64,000 nucleotides of DNA from Datura wrightii (lineage: Eukaryota > Streptophyta > Magnoliopsida > Solanales > Solanaceae). Positions 1 through 11,127 of the stretch are shown here, one piece after another. Position 1 is the first letter of the stretch, and every line of letters begins with the position of its first letter. The stretch covers positions 34,659,501-34,723,500 of the forward strand of contig JASDFA010000010.1 of NCBI GenBank assembly GCA_035772735.1, in the 5' to 3' direction. Below the pieces are notes generated by a model, which made no database searches, was not told where the DNA came from, and saw nothing but the letters and a program-made list of their open reading frames with translations. The position numbers and the translations under genes are program-made.

Positions 1-1241
1 GACTATAACTGTACCTGAGTCCGGAGGACTCCTAAAATCAACATCCCGGGCACAAACGCTCAACGGGGGTGTATAAAGTCCAACCACGACAAAATATGGG
101 GAAACTGGGATCCCATCTTCGTCCCTAGCGGACGGCATGCCACTCCGTAGAGCAAGGTATCCTTGCCCTCTAGCGTACGAGTCGATACAGCTATTAACCC
201 TAGGGTGGTCACGGAAGCTATACAGGTAATCCAGCCCAAAACAATACAATAAGGTCTCAACTAATAGCAATAACTATATATAATACACACTGAAAAATAA
301 TAATAACATAATCTCTGGGATGTTGTACTAAATCTCATACAAAGACATGATATAATATTTCTGACGTACTTTACTAAATTACATACTGAACATAATATAC
401 TGTTTCTGAAATACCTTACTAGAATTCATCCTGTTTTACTACACTGGGGTAACTACCTTGCCGAAAGAGACTGGCTTTACATACCTCGACTGCCTACTTT
501 CTGATTAACTGGCGTAGCTCAGCTCTTATTCAGCTATTTCCCCAACTGCAATCATTTTCACAATAGAATAGAACTAATTTCATCATTATTTTTGAAGAAA
601 ACAATACTATGCATATATCTACTGGCTATTCTTCGGCTTATCGAAGAATGACTGAAAACTCAAACTTTCTCGGAAGTCTAGAAGATGGAAATACTCACTT
701 TAATGTTGGGAGTGTATTAACACTAGTTTGCAGATATTCCAATCACTTTGATTCAGTGGGTCGATGCTTTGCCGGGCGATTTTTGCGAAACTAACTCCGT
801 AGAAATGCTCCCTGTAGCTTTATACTTCGGTACCCCAAGTTAATTTGAGTTTGGACTACGTTAGACGGCGTAATCGGATGGAAATTTATAGTAACCCTTC
901 GTCCTACTTTGTTCTCTGGTTGTTTTCACTGAAAATAATATGAGAAATGACTTAAAAATGAAGTGGGAGGCCTTTATATACTTGGAACCCGAAGCATGGC
1001 AACATGGCACGCCGGCCATCGCGCCAATCTAGCTCCGTGCCACGTTGGCCATCGCGGAGGAGGGGCCTCCGTGCCACGTTGCCTTTCTGTGCAGCGCGGT
1101 TCGGCCTCCTCTTGCGAATATCCAACTTGGCACTCATTCGGCCTTTCCCCGGGCCCTTTTTCTCGCATGTATGGCATTCTAAAACTCTCAACCAATATGT
1201 GAATAGGCTAACTAAGTGCTAGAAACTTACGGGGTGTAACA
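1..1241 (-). repeat. 3' LTR of element A (partial)
   Basis: The sequence parallels 7458-8696 with small differences. It ends at ..gtgtaaca (1241), the complement of a TGTTACACCCC start, directly next to a polypurine tract. The rest of the LTR lies left of the window. The GC-rich block near 1000-1160 and the TATA box at 971-980 belong to its promoter. Confidence 0.93.
971..980 (-). promoter_or_regulatory. TATA box of element A 3' LTR
   Basis: On the minus strand the bases read TATATAAAGG, a good plant TATA box. The GC-rich repeated words (CCGTGCCACG, CATCGCGGAG) lie immediately upstream in element sense. The same box recurs at 8427-8436 in the other LTR. Confidence 0.6.
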
Positions 1242-1251
1242 TCCTCCCCCG
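1242..1251 (-). other. Polypurine tract of element A
   Basis: The minus strand reads CGGGGGAGGA directly before the TGTTACACCCC start of the LTR. This is the position and composition expected for the plus-strand DNA primer. Confidence 0.85.
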
Positions 1252-1517
1252 TTAAAAACATTCATCCTTGAATGTTACCTTCTGCTTGCAAGAATCTTGA
1301 CTTGCCACTATTTATTCTGGAGAAATTTCAGCAGAGTTCCCCCTGTAATATGGACTATCCGAAAATCCTGAAACACAGAAAAGTCCAATACAAGTACTCC
1401 ACACAATACTATAGTATTTATTTGACAATAAACTGGAATCAACTACTCCACATTTACATGAATATAAAGCAACTCATGAAACAACAATAACAACATACCT
1501 TTGGCTGCATAATCTGA

Positions 1518-2940
1518 CTATGTCTGGAATAACTGAGGATATCTAACTTTCATATCATCTTCTGCTTCCCAAGTTATCTCCTCTCGGTTCCTGTTATGCC
1601 ATAATACTTTGACTGAAGCAACATCTTTAGTTCTTAGTCTACGGATCTGCAGGTGTAGTATGGCTACTAGAACTTCTTCATAGGCTAACTCTTCTGTAAC
1701 CTGAACATCATGGACTGGGACAATTTTGGAGAGATCTCCTATGCTCTTTCTCAGCATTGATACTTGGAAAACTGGGTGGACAGATTCTAATTCTTGAGGT
1801 AGATCTAATTCATATGCCACCTGGCCTATTCTTCAGCGAATCTGATAAGGCCCAACAAACCTCGAGCTAATCTTTCCTCTCTTACCAAACCTCATTACAC
1901 CCTTCATCGGTGAAACTTCCAAGAACACCCAGTCATTCACATTAAATTCCAAGTTTCTGCAACGCACGTCAGCATATGATTTCTGGCTGCTCTAAGAAGT
2001 CAGTAAACGTTCCCTAAACTTTACTTTTTCCTCTGACTGATGAATGATATCTGGCCCAACCAATGCTGATTCTCCTATTTCAAACCAACCAGCTGGAGAT
2101 CTACACTTTCTCCCATACAACACTTCATAAGGTGCCATCTGAATTTCTAAATGGTAACAGTTATTATAGGAAAACTCATTAAGCGGTAGATGTTCATCCC
2201 AGTTACCTCCAAAATCTAACACACATGCTCGCAACATATCCTCGAGCATCTGAATGGTACATTCTACCTGCCCATCTGTGTGAGGATGAAAGGCTGTGCT
2301 CAGGTTAACCTGCGTGGCACAACCTTTTTGAAAAGATTTCCAAAACGTAGTTGTAAACTGTGCCCCTCTATCGGAAATAATTGACAATGGAACAGTGTAG
2401 AGCCTGACTATTTCTTTAATATATAGCTCTGCATAATTTTCAGCTGAAAAGGTAGTCCTTACTGGCAGAAAGTGAGCTGATATTGTCAATCTGTCAACAA
2501 TTACCTAGATGGAATTATATCTACGCCTGGTGCGAGGTATTCCTGCTACAAAGTTCCTATTAACTGCTTCCCATTTCCATAGAGGCGCAGCTATATCCTA
2601 GTGCAGTCCTCCTGGTTTCTGATGTTCAACTTTTACCTGTGGGCAATTGGGACATCGTGCTATAAATTCTGCTATCCCCTTCTTCATTCCTGGCCACCAG
2701 TAGATTTCTTTTACATCATGGTACATTTTTGTCGAACCTGTATGTAGAGAATAACGGGCATAGTGTACCTCACCCATAATCTACTGGTGAAGCCCTGCAA
2801 CATCTGGACACAAAGGCAATCTTTATATCTCAACACTCCATCCTCGGTTACCCAAAAATCTATCACCTCTCCTCGCTGAACTTTATTTCTAAGCTGAACC
2901 AGGCTAGGGTCTTCATACTGTCGTTCCGTCACTTCCACGA
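1518..2940 (-). pseudogene. Element A integrase and chromodomain
   Basis: The C-terminal stretch (1518-1820) carries the chromodomain-type ending of chromovirus integrase, with key text VASVKVLWHN and ITWEAEDDM, followed by RYPQLF. The core (1992-2489) shows ISDRGAQFT (second Asp) and HTDGQVE (catalytic Glu). The N-terminal part lies at about 2540-2940. In this family the enzyme inserts the cDNA and the chromodomain steers it to marked chromatin. Stops separate the pieces (for example around 1985 and 2500), so no full-length protein can be read. The segment is minus strand and is the 3' end of gag-pol. Confidence 0.88.
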
Positions 2941-3044
2941 CTAATGATGATACTTTGGTATTATGGATTACCGCTCTGTTGTCCCCTTTTTTGCTATGCG
3001 AATGGCCAAATGGCTAGCTGATGCAATTCTCGGGCCAATCCCCG

Positions 3045-3560
3045 CTACTCGGGCTGCAAGTATGCCAAACTCCCCATAGATTTACGGCTAAGGGCGTTGG
3101 CTATGACATTGGCTCTCCCTGGGTGATACAAAATATTCACATCATAGTCTTTCAACAGCTCTAACCAGTGACGCTGCTGCAAATTTAACTCTTTTTGGGT
3201 GAAGATATACAATAGGCTTTTGTGATCGGTGAAAATATCCACGTGAACGCCATACAAATAATGTCTCCATATCTTCAAGGCATGAATTACTATGGCGAAT
3301 TCCATTTCATGGGTACGGTAGTTTTTTTCATGCTTGCTCAGCTGCCTGGAAGCATAAGCAATCACTTTACCATGCTGCATCAACACACATCCTAACCCAA
3401 CACCCGAAGCTTCATAATAAACTGCATAACCCTCTGTTCATTCTGGTAATGCTAGCACTGGTGTTGATGTCCATTTGTCTTTCATTTCCTGAAAGCTCTG
3501 CTCACATGCTTCAGTCCAATGGAACTTTGCTGCCTTCTGCGTCAATTTAGTTTAAGGTGT
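3045..3560 (-). pseudogene. Element A RNase H
   Basis: The open part (3045-3386) contains [14 protein letters not shown], the [18 protein letters not shown] helix, FTDHKSL with the catalytic Asp, and [10 protein letters not shown] near the end. These are the signatures of Ty3/gypsy RNase H, which removes the RNA strand during reverse transcription. The upstream part (3390-3560) continues the tether and N-terminal region but is broken by stops. It lies between RT and integrase as expected. Confidence 0.88.
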
Positions 3561-3599
3561 CGCTAAAGTGGAAAACACTTCCACGAACCTCCTGTAGTA

Positions 3600-4400
3600 C
3601 CTGACTAACCCTAGGAAACTGCGACCTATGTTGGAGTGGTAGGTCTAGGCCATGTTTTCACTGCCTCTATCTTCTGCGTATCTACCTGTATACCAGCATC
3701 TGACACAATATGACCAAAGAAGGCTACTGAATTCATCCAAAATTCACATTTAGAAAACTTGGCATATAATTGGTGTTCTCTAAGAATATGGAGCACTGTC
3801 TGCAGATGATCCTGGTGGTCTTCCTCTGAGCGAGAATACCCCAGAAAATCATCGATAAACACTGTCAAGAACAAGTCCAGGTATGGCCCTTAAATACTAT
3901 TCATCAAGTCCATAAACACTGCTAGAGCATTCGTCAGCCCAAAGGACATGACTAAGAATTCAAAGTGGCCCCATCTGGTCCTGAAGGCAGTCTTTGGAAT
4001 ATATTTTTCACGAACCCAAACCTGATGATATCCGAACCTTAAGTCAATCTTGGAGAAATACCTTGCTCCTTGTAACTGATCAAATAAATCATCTATTATG
4101 GGAAGTGGGTACTTATTCCTGACCGTGAGTTTGTTCAGTTGCCGATAGTCTATACATTATACGGAGGGAGCCATCCTTCTTTCTCACAAACAAAACTGGC
4201 GCACCCCAAGGTGAGGTACTCGGCCTAATAAAGCCCTTATCTAGAAAATCTTTCAACTGCTCCTTTAGTTGTCTGAGTTCCACAGGAGCCATTCGATAAG
4301 GGGGAATTGATATAGTCTGAGTGCCTGGTAATAGATCAATTGCAAAACCAATTTCCCTTTCTGGGGAAATACCAGGGAGCTAATCTAGGAATACATAAGG
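3600..4400 (-). pseudogene. Element A reverse transcriptase
   Basis: The catalytic box [11 protein letters not shown] lies near 3840-3865. Downstream are [12 protein letters not shown] and the [12 protein letters not shown] segment. Upstream, in broken frames, are the conserved fingers region around 4180-4300 and the [12 protein letters not shown] region near 4140. At the two codons where B and E share stop codons (QLYAK and GYYRRF), A reads sense codons. Frameshifts and stops, for example at about 3878-3895, separate the blocks. Confidence 0.87.
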
Positions 4401-4920
4401 GAACTCATTAACCACTGTAACAGACTGAAGAATCAGAGGCTCTGCCCGAACATCCTGAACTCTGACAATGTGGTAAATACACCCTTTTGCTATCAACTTT
4501 CTCACCCGAAGATAGGAAATAAACCTACCTTTTGGTGTAACTGTACTACCTTTCCACTCACGTACTACCTCCCCTTGAAAGTGGAATCGGACTATCCTGG
4601 TCCAACACTCAACATTGGCATAACATGGAGCTAACCAATCCATACCCATGATATTATCAAAATCAACCATCTCTAGCTCTACCAAATCTGCTGTAGTCTG
4701 ACGGTTGGCAACCTCTACTGTCACCCCCAATAGTCCCTTATGGCTATAATAGAGTCACCAACGGGTGTGGATACTGAAAAAGTTAACCGAAGAAATGCCG
4801 GTACAATACTGAACTTTCGAGCCACTAATGGTGTAACATAGGACAAGGTGGATCTCAGATCTATCAACACATAAGCAGGGTGAGAGCAAATATTCATCAT
4901 ACCTGTCACAACATCTGGTG
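4380..4920 (-). pseudogene. Element A aspartic protease region
   Basis: Two overlapping open stretches (4380-4730 and 4721-4909) cover the retropepsin region. The first contains MGMDWLAPC, FHFQGE and GRFISYLRVRKL. The second begins with the AYVLIDLRSTLSY segment that holds the active-site Asp; F reads DPGSTLSY at the same place, so the Gly of the D-x-G triad is changed to Arg in A. The overlap of about ten bases reflects a frameshift. The protein would cleave the gag-pol precursor. Confidence 0.82.
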
Positions 4921-4999
4921 ATGACTATGAATCCTGTCTCCCCGGTAATGCATATGTACGGTCTGGGCCTGCACCTGAACTGGAGGCCCCTGATCTGCC

Positions 5000-6292
5000 T
5001 CAGCTCTACCTACTGAAACTGAGGGCCTGCGCCCTGCAGGGGACGTTGGAGCTCGTGACCCTGCTGATGACCTATCCTATCAATCCCAGTTACCCTGATC
5101 CCTAGTGGGACAATCTCTCATCAGATGACCCTCCTAGCCACAAATATAACATCCTGTGGAGCCATATCTGCAAGCTCCAGAGTGGCGTCGGCTGCAAATA
5201 CGGCAAAGTGGCAGTGTATACCTGCTCTGCTCTGCCCTCCTCTACTGTGGTCAATCTACTGCTCGTGAACTACCGCCGGGCTCTGACGGCCCTTGACGAC
5301 TGGACCTACCCCTCTGCTGTTGTGATGGAGGCGGGGGTCTAGGCTGCCTATATTACAACTGCGGCCTAGGTCCTCTCCAGGCCTCCCCCTGAAAATCATC
5401 TGGCCTGTCTTTGCGGTGCTGTTCCTGACTGGTTCTCCTGATCTCCAGTTGCCGCTGTCTAATGTCCTCAATAATTTGAGCAAATGCCTGTACTCGGGCA
5501 ATATCCATGTCCTCTCGCAAAGTAGCCATAATACAAGTCTCAACATATTCTAGATTTAGCCCCATAATGAAACGGTGTACTCTGGATGGCATGGTATCTA
5601 CAAAGGCTGGAACATATTGAGCAAACGAATAAAACCATAGTGCATATTCTCGAACACTCATTGCTCCCTACTCCAGGTGTAAAAACTGATCAACCCGGGC
5701 CTGTCGAATCTCTCATGGTAGATAATGATCCAGAAAAGCCTCTGAGAAGCTGGACGAGGTCTGAGGGGAAACATCTCTCCCTCGGGACCTCTCCCAACTC
5801 TCATACCATAACACAGCGATGTCCCATAACCGAAATACCACCAATTCAACCGACTGTGTGGGTCTGGCATGCATTACCCTGAAGATCCTCTGCATCCGGT
5901 CTAGGAAATCCCGGGGATCCTTTGTCTGATCCGTCCGTATAGACTGCGGGGGACTTAATGCCAGGAATTCTTGGACGCTCGAACTACCGGGCCCTCCTTA
6001 TGATTCTGCAGCTGTTGATGGCATCAACTGACGTTGAGCAGCCATCAACTGTGCTAACATGACAACTGCACTCCTGACCTCCTGGTCAGACGTATAGGTA
6101 TAGGAACTGCCGGAGGTGGTGTCATCCAAAGTTCTCCTAATGTGATGGAGACTGCTGGGATGTTCGAGATGATCCCTCTGTTTTTCCCTCAGATCGGTAT
6201 GATTCTAATCGAGGCTGAGGCATCCTGCTGGTTCCCTCTCCTACTACTGCATCCAATCTTCTGCCTGTAATAGGATGTCGCAGATCTGATAT
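5000..6292 (-). pseudogene. Element A gag
   Basis: Gag forms the particle and binds RNA. Recognisable blocks match element F: the SVELVVFRLWDIAVLWYESW region near 5800, MSVREYALWFYS and FVDTMPSRVHRFIMG at 5353-5661, and a CCHC knuckle near 5110-5160 (CYIC..EGHLMRDC). Inside the knuckle the codon that is CAG (Gln) in F is TAG here. The start codon position, by comparison with F, reads ATA at 6290-6292 instead of ATG. The copy therefore cannot make gag from that start. Confidence 0.85.
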
Positions 6293-6490
6293 TTTATCTG
6301 TAACCAAAGACTATAGTAAGCTTTAGGGACTCAACCCTATACTGTACCGCTCTATAGCACGACTAAATAAGAAGAAAGAGTAACCATCCTATCATGCCTT
6401 GCAGCCTCCTATCTATAGTATGTGGTGCACAACACATCCATAGACAAGACTCTACTTAGCACGACTTGCAGACTCCCAGGGATACGACCT

Positions 6491-6502
6491 GCTCTGATAC
6501 CA
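6491..6502 (-). other. Primer-binding site of element A
   Basis: The minus strand reads TGGTATCAGAGC four bases inside the 5' LTR. This is the site complementary to the 3' end of initiator Met-tRNA that chromoviruses use. It fixes the inner edge of the LTR at 6507. Confidence 0.9.
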
Positions 6503-6506
6503 AGTT

Positions 6507-8696
6507 TGTCATGCCCCACCTTGGAAGGCATGACTGGCACTTGGTGCCCGACTAGGACCTGACTGCTGGACTAACTGAACCTAAGCACTTCTGGTGCTAG
6601 GCTGGCTCTAACTCTGGATTTAAGAAAACGACGGGCTATATAATGGTTATAAACATAGCCTACGGCCGACAAGGCCTATAGCCACCCTTAAGGATATAAA
6701 CAGCTAACCCGAAAAACCAACTACAAGGGATCCTATGTGGGCCGACAAGGACACCATTCTTCTAGTTATATCTGAAAAATAAAATCGAGCACTATACTGA
6801 TCTATGACCGACAAGGCCACCAACTAACAACTGAATAAGGCCCACACGGACAATACAGCTAACCACAGGAAAATATACAATCTGCAAGCCTCTAGGAATA
6901 GTAAGATAATCGAAACAGGGCCCCGGCCTACCTATATTGCACAAATAAAAAGAAAGTACACCTCTCTTTTCCAGGCTCCGGATGAAAGGAGCTGAAGGCT
7001 TTGTAATGCTGACTAGAACTATGAGTGATCTGCTCCTCGTCTATGTGTATCTATAGGCAAGTAATGCAGCGCCCCAACACGGGCGTCAGTACCACTGGTA
7101 CTGAATGTACAAATCAACAACTGAAAATAACTGAAAGTAAATAATGAAACTGATAGTAACTAGAGCAATAAGAAAAACAGACTGAAACTAACTGGAATAG
7201 TGGGTTCAGGACTAACCTTAACTACTCTGAAAAGAGTAGGAATCGTACCTGGTAACATGGCGTCCTACTGCCTATCTAACCATAACTAAAATAATATGAC
7301 ATATCATAACACAACATACACCTTACCTGGCCCCCATAAGCCGGAAGGTACAATCATCACAATCTATTTACCCCTACCCAGGTCATACTACATGACCTAG
7401 TAACTATAAGCAACATGTCGATCCCCTGGGTGTGCAACTTGTGCCCGTTGGGCCCCTTACTATAACTGTACCTGAGTCTGTAGGACTCCTGAAATCAACA
7501 CCCCGAGCGCAAGCACTCGACGGTGGTGTATAAAGGCCAAGCATGATAAAATATGGGGAAACTGGCATCCCATATTCGTCCCTAGCGGACGACATGCCAC
7601 TCTGTAGAGTGACGTATCCTCTCCCTCTGGCGGACAAGTCGATACAGCTGTTAACCCTGGGGCGGTCACGGAAGCTATACAGGTAATCCAGCCTAAAATA
7701 ATACAATCAAGTCTCAACTGATATCAATAACTATATATAATACACAATGAAAATAATAATAACATAATCTCCGGCATGTTGTACTGAATCTCATACCAAC
7801 ACATGATATAATATTTCTGACGTACTTTACTAAATTACATACTGAACATAATATACTGTTTCTAAAATACCTTACTAGAGTTCATACTGTTTTACTACAC
7901 TGGGTAACTAACTTGCCAAAAGAGACTGGCTTTACATACCTCGACTGCCGACTTTCTGATTAACTGGCGTAGCTCGGCTAATATTCAGTTATTTCCCCAA
8001 CTGCAATCATTTTCACAATAGAATAGAACTAATTTCATCATTATTTTTGAAGAAAACAATACTATGTATATATTTACTGGCTATTCTTTGGCTTTTCGTA
8101 GAATGAATGAAAACTCGAAATTCCTCGGATGTCTAGAAGAGAGAAATACTCACTTTAATGTTGGGAGTGTATTAACACTAGTTTGGAGCAATTTCAATCA
8201 CTTTGATTCGGTGGGTCGACGCTTCGCCGGGTGATTTTTCGCGAAACTAACTCCGTAGAAATGCTCCTTCCAGCTTTATACTTTGGTACCCAAAGTTAAT
8301 TTAAATTTGGACTATGTTTGACAGCGTAATAGGACGGAAATTTATAGTAACCCTTTGTCCTCCTCTGTTCTCTTGTTGTTTTCACTGAAAATAATATGAG
8401 AAATGACTTAAAAATGAAGAGGGAGGCCTTTATATACTTGGAACCCGAAGCATGGCAATGTGGCACACTGGCCATCGTGCCAATCTAGCTCCGTTCCACG
8501 TTGGCCATTGCGGAGTAGGGGCCTCCGTGCCACGTTGCCCCTCTAGGCAGCGCAGTTTGGCCTCCTTTTGTGAAAATCTGACTTGGCACTCGTTCGGCCT
8601 TTCCCCGGGCCCTTTTCTCGCATGTATGGAATTCTAACACTCTCAACCAACATGCGAATAGGCCAACTAAGTGCTAGAAGCTTACGGGGTGTAACA
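6507..8696 (-). repeat. 5' LTR of element A (2190 bp)
   Basis: The ends are TGTCATGCCCC at 6507 and ..GGGGTGTAACA at 8696, giving TG..CA. Its outer 1.2 kb (7458-8696) matches 1-1241. The TATA box lies at 8427-8436 (minus) and the GC-rich word block at about 8450-8620. PBS abuts the inner side and element B resumes on the outer side. Confidence 0.95.
8427..8436 (-). promoter_or_regulatory. TATA box of element A 5' LTR
   Basis: The minus strand reads TATATAAAGG. It is the promoter that would drive the genomic RNA of A. The repeated GC-rich words lie directly upstream in element sense. Confidence 0.6.
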
Positions 8697-8900
8697 CATA
8701 TTTTAGGGTGAGCCAGTCCTAGAGTGGAAGGATAGTTCATTTGTGCCTGTAGGTCGCTTCATCTCCTACCTTAAGGCAAGAAAGATGATTTCTAAAGGTT
8801 GCGTGTATCATCTAGTTAGGGTTAAGGATGATAATTCTGAAAGCCCGACTATCCAGTCAGTTCCCCTCGTATGTGAGTATCAAAATGTTTTCTAGATGAT
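8697..8900 (+). pseudogene. Element B protease C-terminal region
   Basis: The frame reads a VLEWK..SSFVPVGRFISYLKARKM segment, then SKGCVYHLVRVKD and an [10 protein letters not shown] stretch: the linker between protease and RT. It begins abruptly at the junction with A, so the active-site part is on the far side of A. A frame break lies near 8885-8890. Confidence 0.8.
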
Positions 8901-8904
8901 TTAT

Positions 8905-9780
8905 CGAGAATCCCTCCCGAGTGGGAGATCGATTTTGGTATTGACCTTCTTCCTGATATGCAACCTCTATCTATTCCTCCTTATAGAATGGCTTCAGCTA
9001 AACTAAATGAGTTGAGGGAATAGTTGAACAATCTTCTAGACAAGGGTTTCATCAGACCTAGCGAATCCCCGTGGGGTGCACTAGTTCTCTTTGTCCGTAA
9101 GAAGGATGGTTCTCTTAGAATCTACATTGATTATTGGAAATTGAACAAAGTTACAATCAAGAACAGGTATCCCCTCCCCAGGATTGATCATTTGTTTGAC
9201 CATCTTCAAGGCACTAAGTGCTTTCCTAAGATAGACCTCAGATCCAGATACCATCAGCTCAGGGTTGGGGACTCAGTATGGTCGCTATGAGTTTGTAGTT
9301 ATGTGATTTGGACTAATGAATGCTCCTTCATCTTTTATGGATTTGATGAATAGGGTATTCAAGTCGTATTTGGATATGTTAGTGATAGTGATCATAGATG
9401 ATATTCTTGTATACTCTCGGAGCGAAGAGGAGCATGCCGCTCATCTGAGGGTGGTTCTACAAACTTTTAGGGATTTCTAGTTGTATGCTAAATTCAGCAA
9501 ATGTGAGTTTTGGTTGAACTCAATGACATTTTTGGGCTATGTGGTGTCAAGTGAGTGTGTACAAGTGGACTCCCAGAAGATAGAAGCGGTTAAGAATTGT
9601 CCTAGACCAGTGAATCCTTCGGATATCAAGAGTTTCTTGGGTTTATCTGGTTATTAGCGAAGATTTGTTGATGGGTTTACATCTATTGTAGAACTTTTGA
9701 CTAAATTGACCCAGAAGAAAGTGAAATATCTACAGTCCAAGGGTTGTGAGAAGAGCTTCCAAGAGTTGAAGACTTGACTC
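8905..9780 (+). pseudogene. Element B reverse transcriptase
   Basis: Motifs in order: [48 protein letters not shown], then the catalytic [15 protein letters not shown] near 9385-9435. About 30 bases are missing after YHQLRV compared with E and F, which breaks the frame near 9265. In-frame stops include TAG at 9478-9480 (Gln before LYAKF) and TAG at 9655-9657 (second Tyr of GYY). Element E has stops at both of these codons. Confidence 0.88.
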
Positions 9781-9784
9781 ACCT

Positions 9785-10180
9785 TAGCACCAGTATTTAC
9801 CATACCTAAGGGTACCGATGGGTTTGTGGTATATTGTGACTCTTCGAGAATCGGCCTTTGTTGTGTGCTAATGCAACACGGTAAGGTTATAGTTATTGCA
9901 TCTAGGAAGCTAAAAGTCCATGGAAAGAACTATCCACTCACGATCTCCGATTGGCAGCGGTAGTATTTGCCTTGAAGATTTGGAGACACTATCTGTACGG
10001 GTCCATATGGATGTGTTTACGAACCAAAAAAGCCTATAGTACATTTATACCTAGAATAGTCCAAATCTATGTCAGAGCAGGTGGTTAGAGCTTCTTAAAT
10101 ATTATCATATGAGTGTCCTTTATCATCCATGCAAGGCTAATTTGGTGACAGACGCTCTTAACAGGCTTTCCATGGAGAAT
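9785..10180 (+). pseudogene. Element B RNase H
   Basis: Visible are [18 protein letters not shown] (first catalytic Asp), ASRKLKVHGKNYP, the LKIWRHYL helix, and NLVTDALNRLS after 10130. Small indels near 9940-10060 break the frame, including in the TDHKSL box. It follows RT as in all Ty3/gypsy pol genes. Confidence 0.83.
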
Positions 10181-10184
10181 GTAT

Positions 10185-11127
10185 CCTATGTAGATGAGGA
10201 AAGGAAAGAATTAGTTAAGGATGTACATCGGCTTAGACGGCTAGGAGTCCATCTTATTGACTCGACAGATGGAGGTGTCATTGTTCAGAATATGTCAGAA
10301 TCATCCTTAGTGACTGAAGTTAAAGCTAGGCAAGATTAGGATCCTAATTTGGTAGAGTTGAAGGAAGCCGTTCAGAAGGTGGAGGTTTCCTCCAAAAGGG
10401 GAGATGGTGTGCTTCGATATCAGGGTAACTTGTGCTTTTCGGGTGTTGATGATTTGAGAGATCGGATGTTGCATGAGGCTCATGGTTCTAGATACTCTAT
10501 ACTTCCAGGTGCTACAAAGATGTGCCGTGATCTATGGGAAGTCTATTGGTAGAGTGGCATAAAGAAGGACATAGCAGAATTTGTGGCTAAGTGTCTGAAT
10601 TGTAAATAGGTTAAGGTTGAGCATCAAAGACCTGGGGTGTGCTTCAAGACATTGGTATCCCTACATGGAAATGGGAGGATATCAATATGGATTTCATTAC
10701 AGGTTTGCATCACACTCGTCGACAGTATGACTCTATTTGGGTGGTTCTAGACAGGTTGACTAAGGAAGCTCATTTCCTACCGGTCAAAACTACCTATTCA
10801 ATGGAGGATTATGCTCACTTGTACATTCAAGACTTAGTTAAGTTGCATGGAGTGACATTTTCCATCATATTGGATAGAGGTACTTAGTTTACCTCCCTGT
10901 TTTGGAGATAATTTTAGAAGGGACTTAGTACTTAGGTCAAGCTTAGCACAACATTTCACCCGAAAACAAATGGTTAAGCGGAGCGGACTATTCATACTAT
11001 AGAGGATATGTTGAGAGCGTCTGTGATTGATTTCAAAGGTAGTTGGGATGATCATTTGCCTCTCATTTAGTTTGAATATAACAACAGCAATCATTCCAGC
11101 ATTCAGATGGCTCCATTTGATGCTCTC
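10185..11127 (+). pseudogene. Element B integrase, N-terminal part and core
   Basis: The zinc-binding region spans about 10490-10620 (EAHGSRYSILPGATKM, then a C..C pair). The core begins at 10680 with MDFITGLHHTRRQYDSIW (first Asp). VVLDRLTKEAHFLPV and SIILDRGT (second Asp) follow, with a TAG right after the latter. The Glu region reads NG-stop-AERTI near 10970; CAA to TAA explains the stop. The reading frame ends at the TSD CTCTC (11123-11127), where C is inserted. Confidence 0.87.
11123..11127. repeat. Target-site duplication, left copy, for element C
   Basis: CTCTC abuts the TGTTCGG start of the C LTR and is repeated at 24053-24057 after its GATCA end. The sites are identical. Confidence 0.93.

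Larger units (their letters stand above)
1..8696 (-). mobile_element. Element A: Tekay-type Ty3/gypsy retrotransposon, left end outside window
   Basis: Seen: two similar LTR sequences (1-1241, cut by the window edge, and 6507-8696) flank a minus-strand gag-pol. The order in element sense is 5' LTR, PBS, gag with CCHC knuckle, protease, RT, RNase H, integrase, chromodomain, PPT, 3' LTR. The chromodomain and the TGGTATCAGAGC primer site place it in the Tekay/Del chromoviruses. It lies in the protease region of element B: the plus-strand B reading frame starts abruptly at 8697. The right flank after the LTR is catat; the matching left target copy is outside the window. Pol has scattered stops, so the copy is probably dead. 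Confidence 0.93.

Noticed and set aside
952..1222. Open frames on both strands near 952-1222
   Set aside because: They fall in the GC-rich promoter block of the A LTR, where few stops occur by chance; no protein family is recognisable.
6491..6502. tRNA gene suggested by tRNA-like ends at the PBS sites
   Set aside because: Only the 12-20 bases complementary to a tRNA 3' end are present; no cloverleaf follows.
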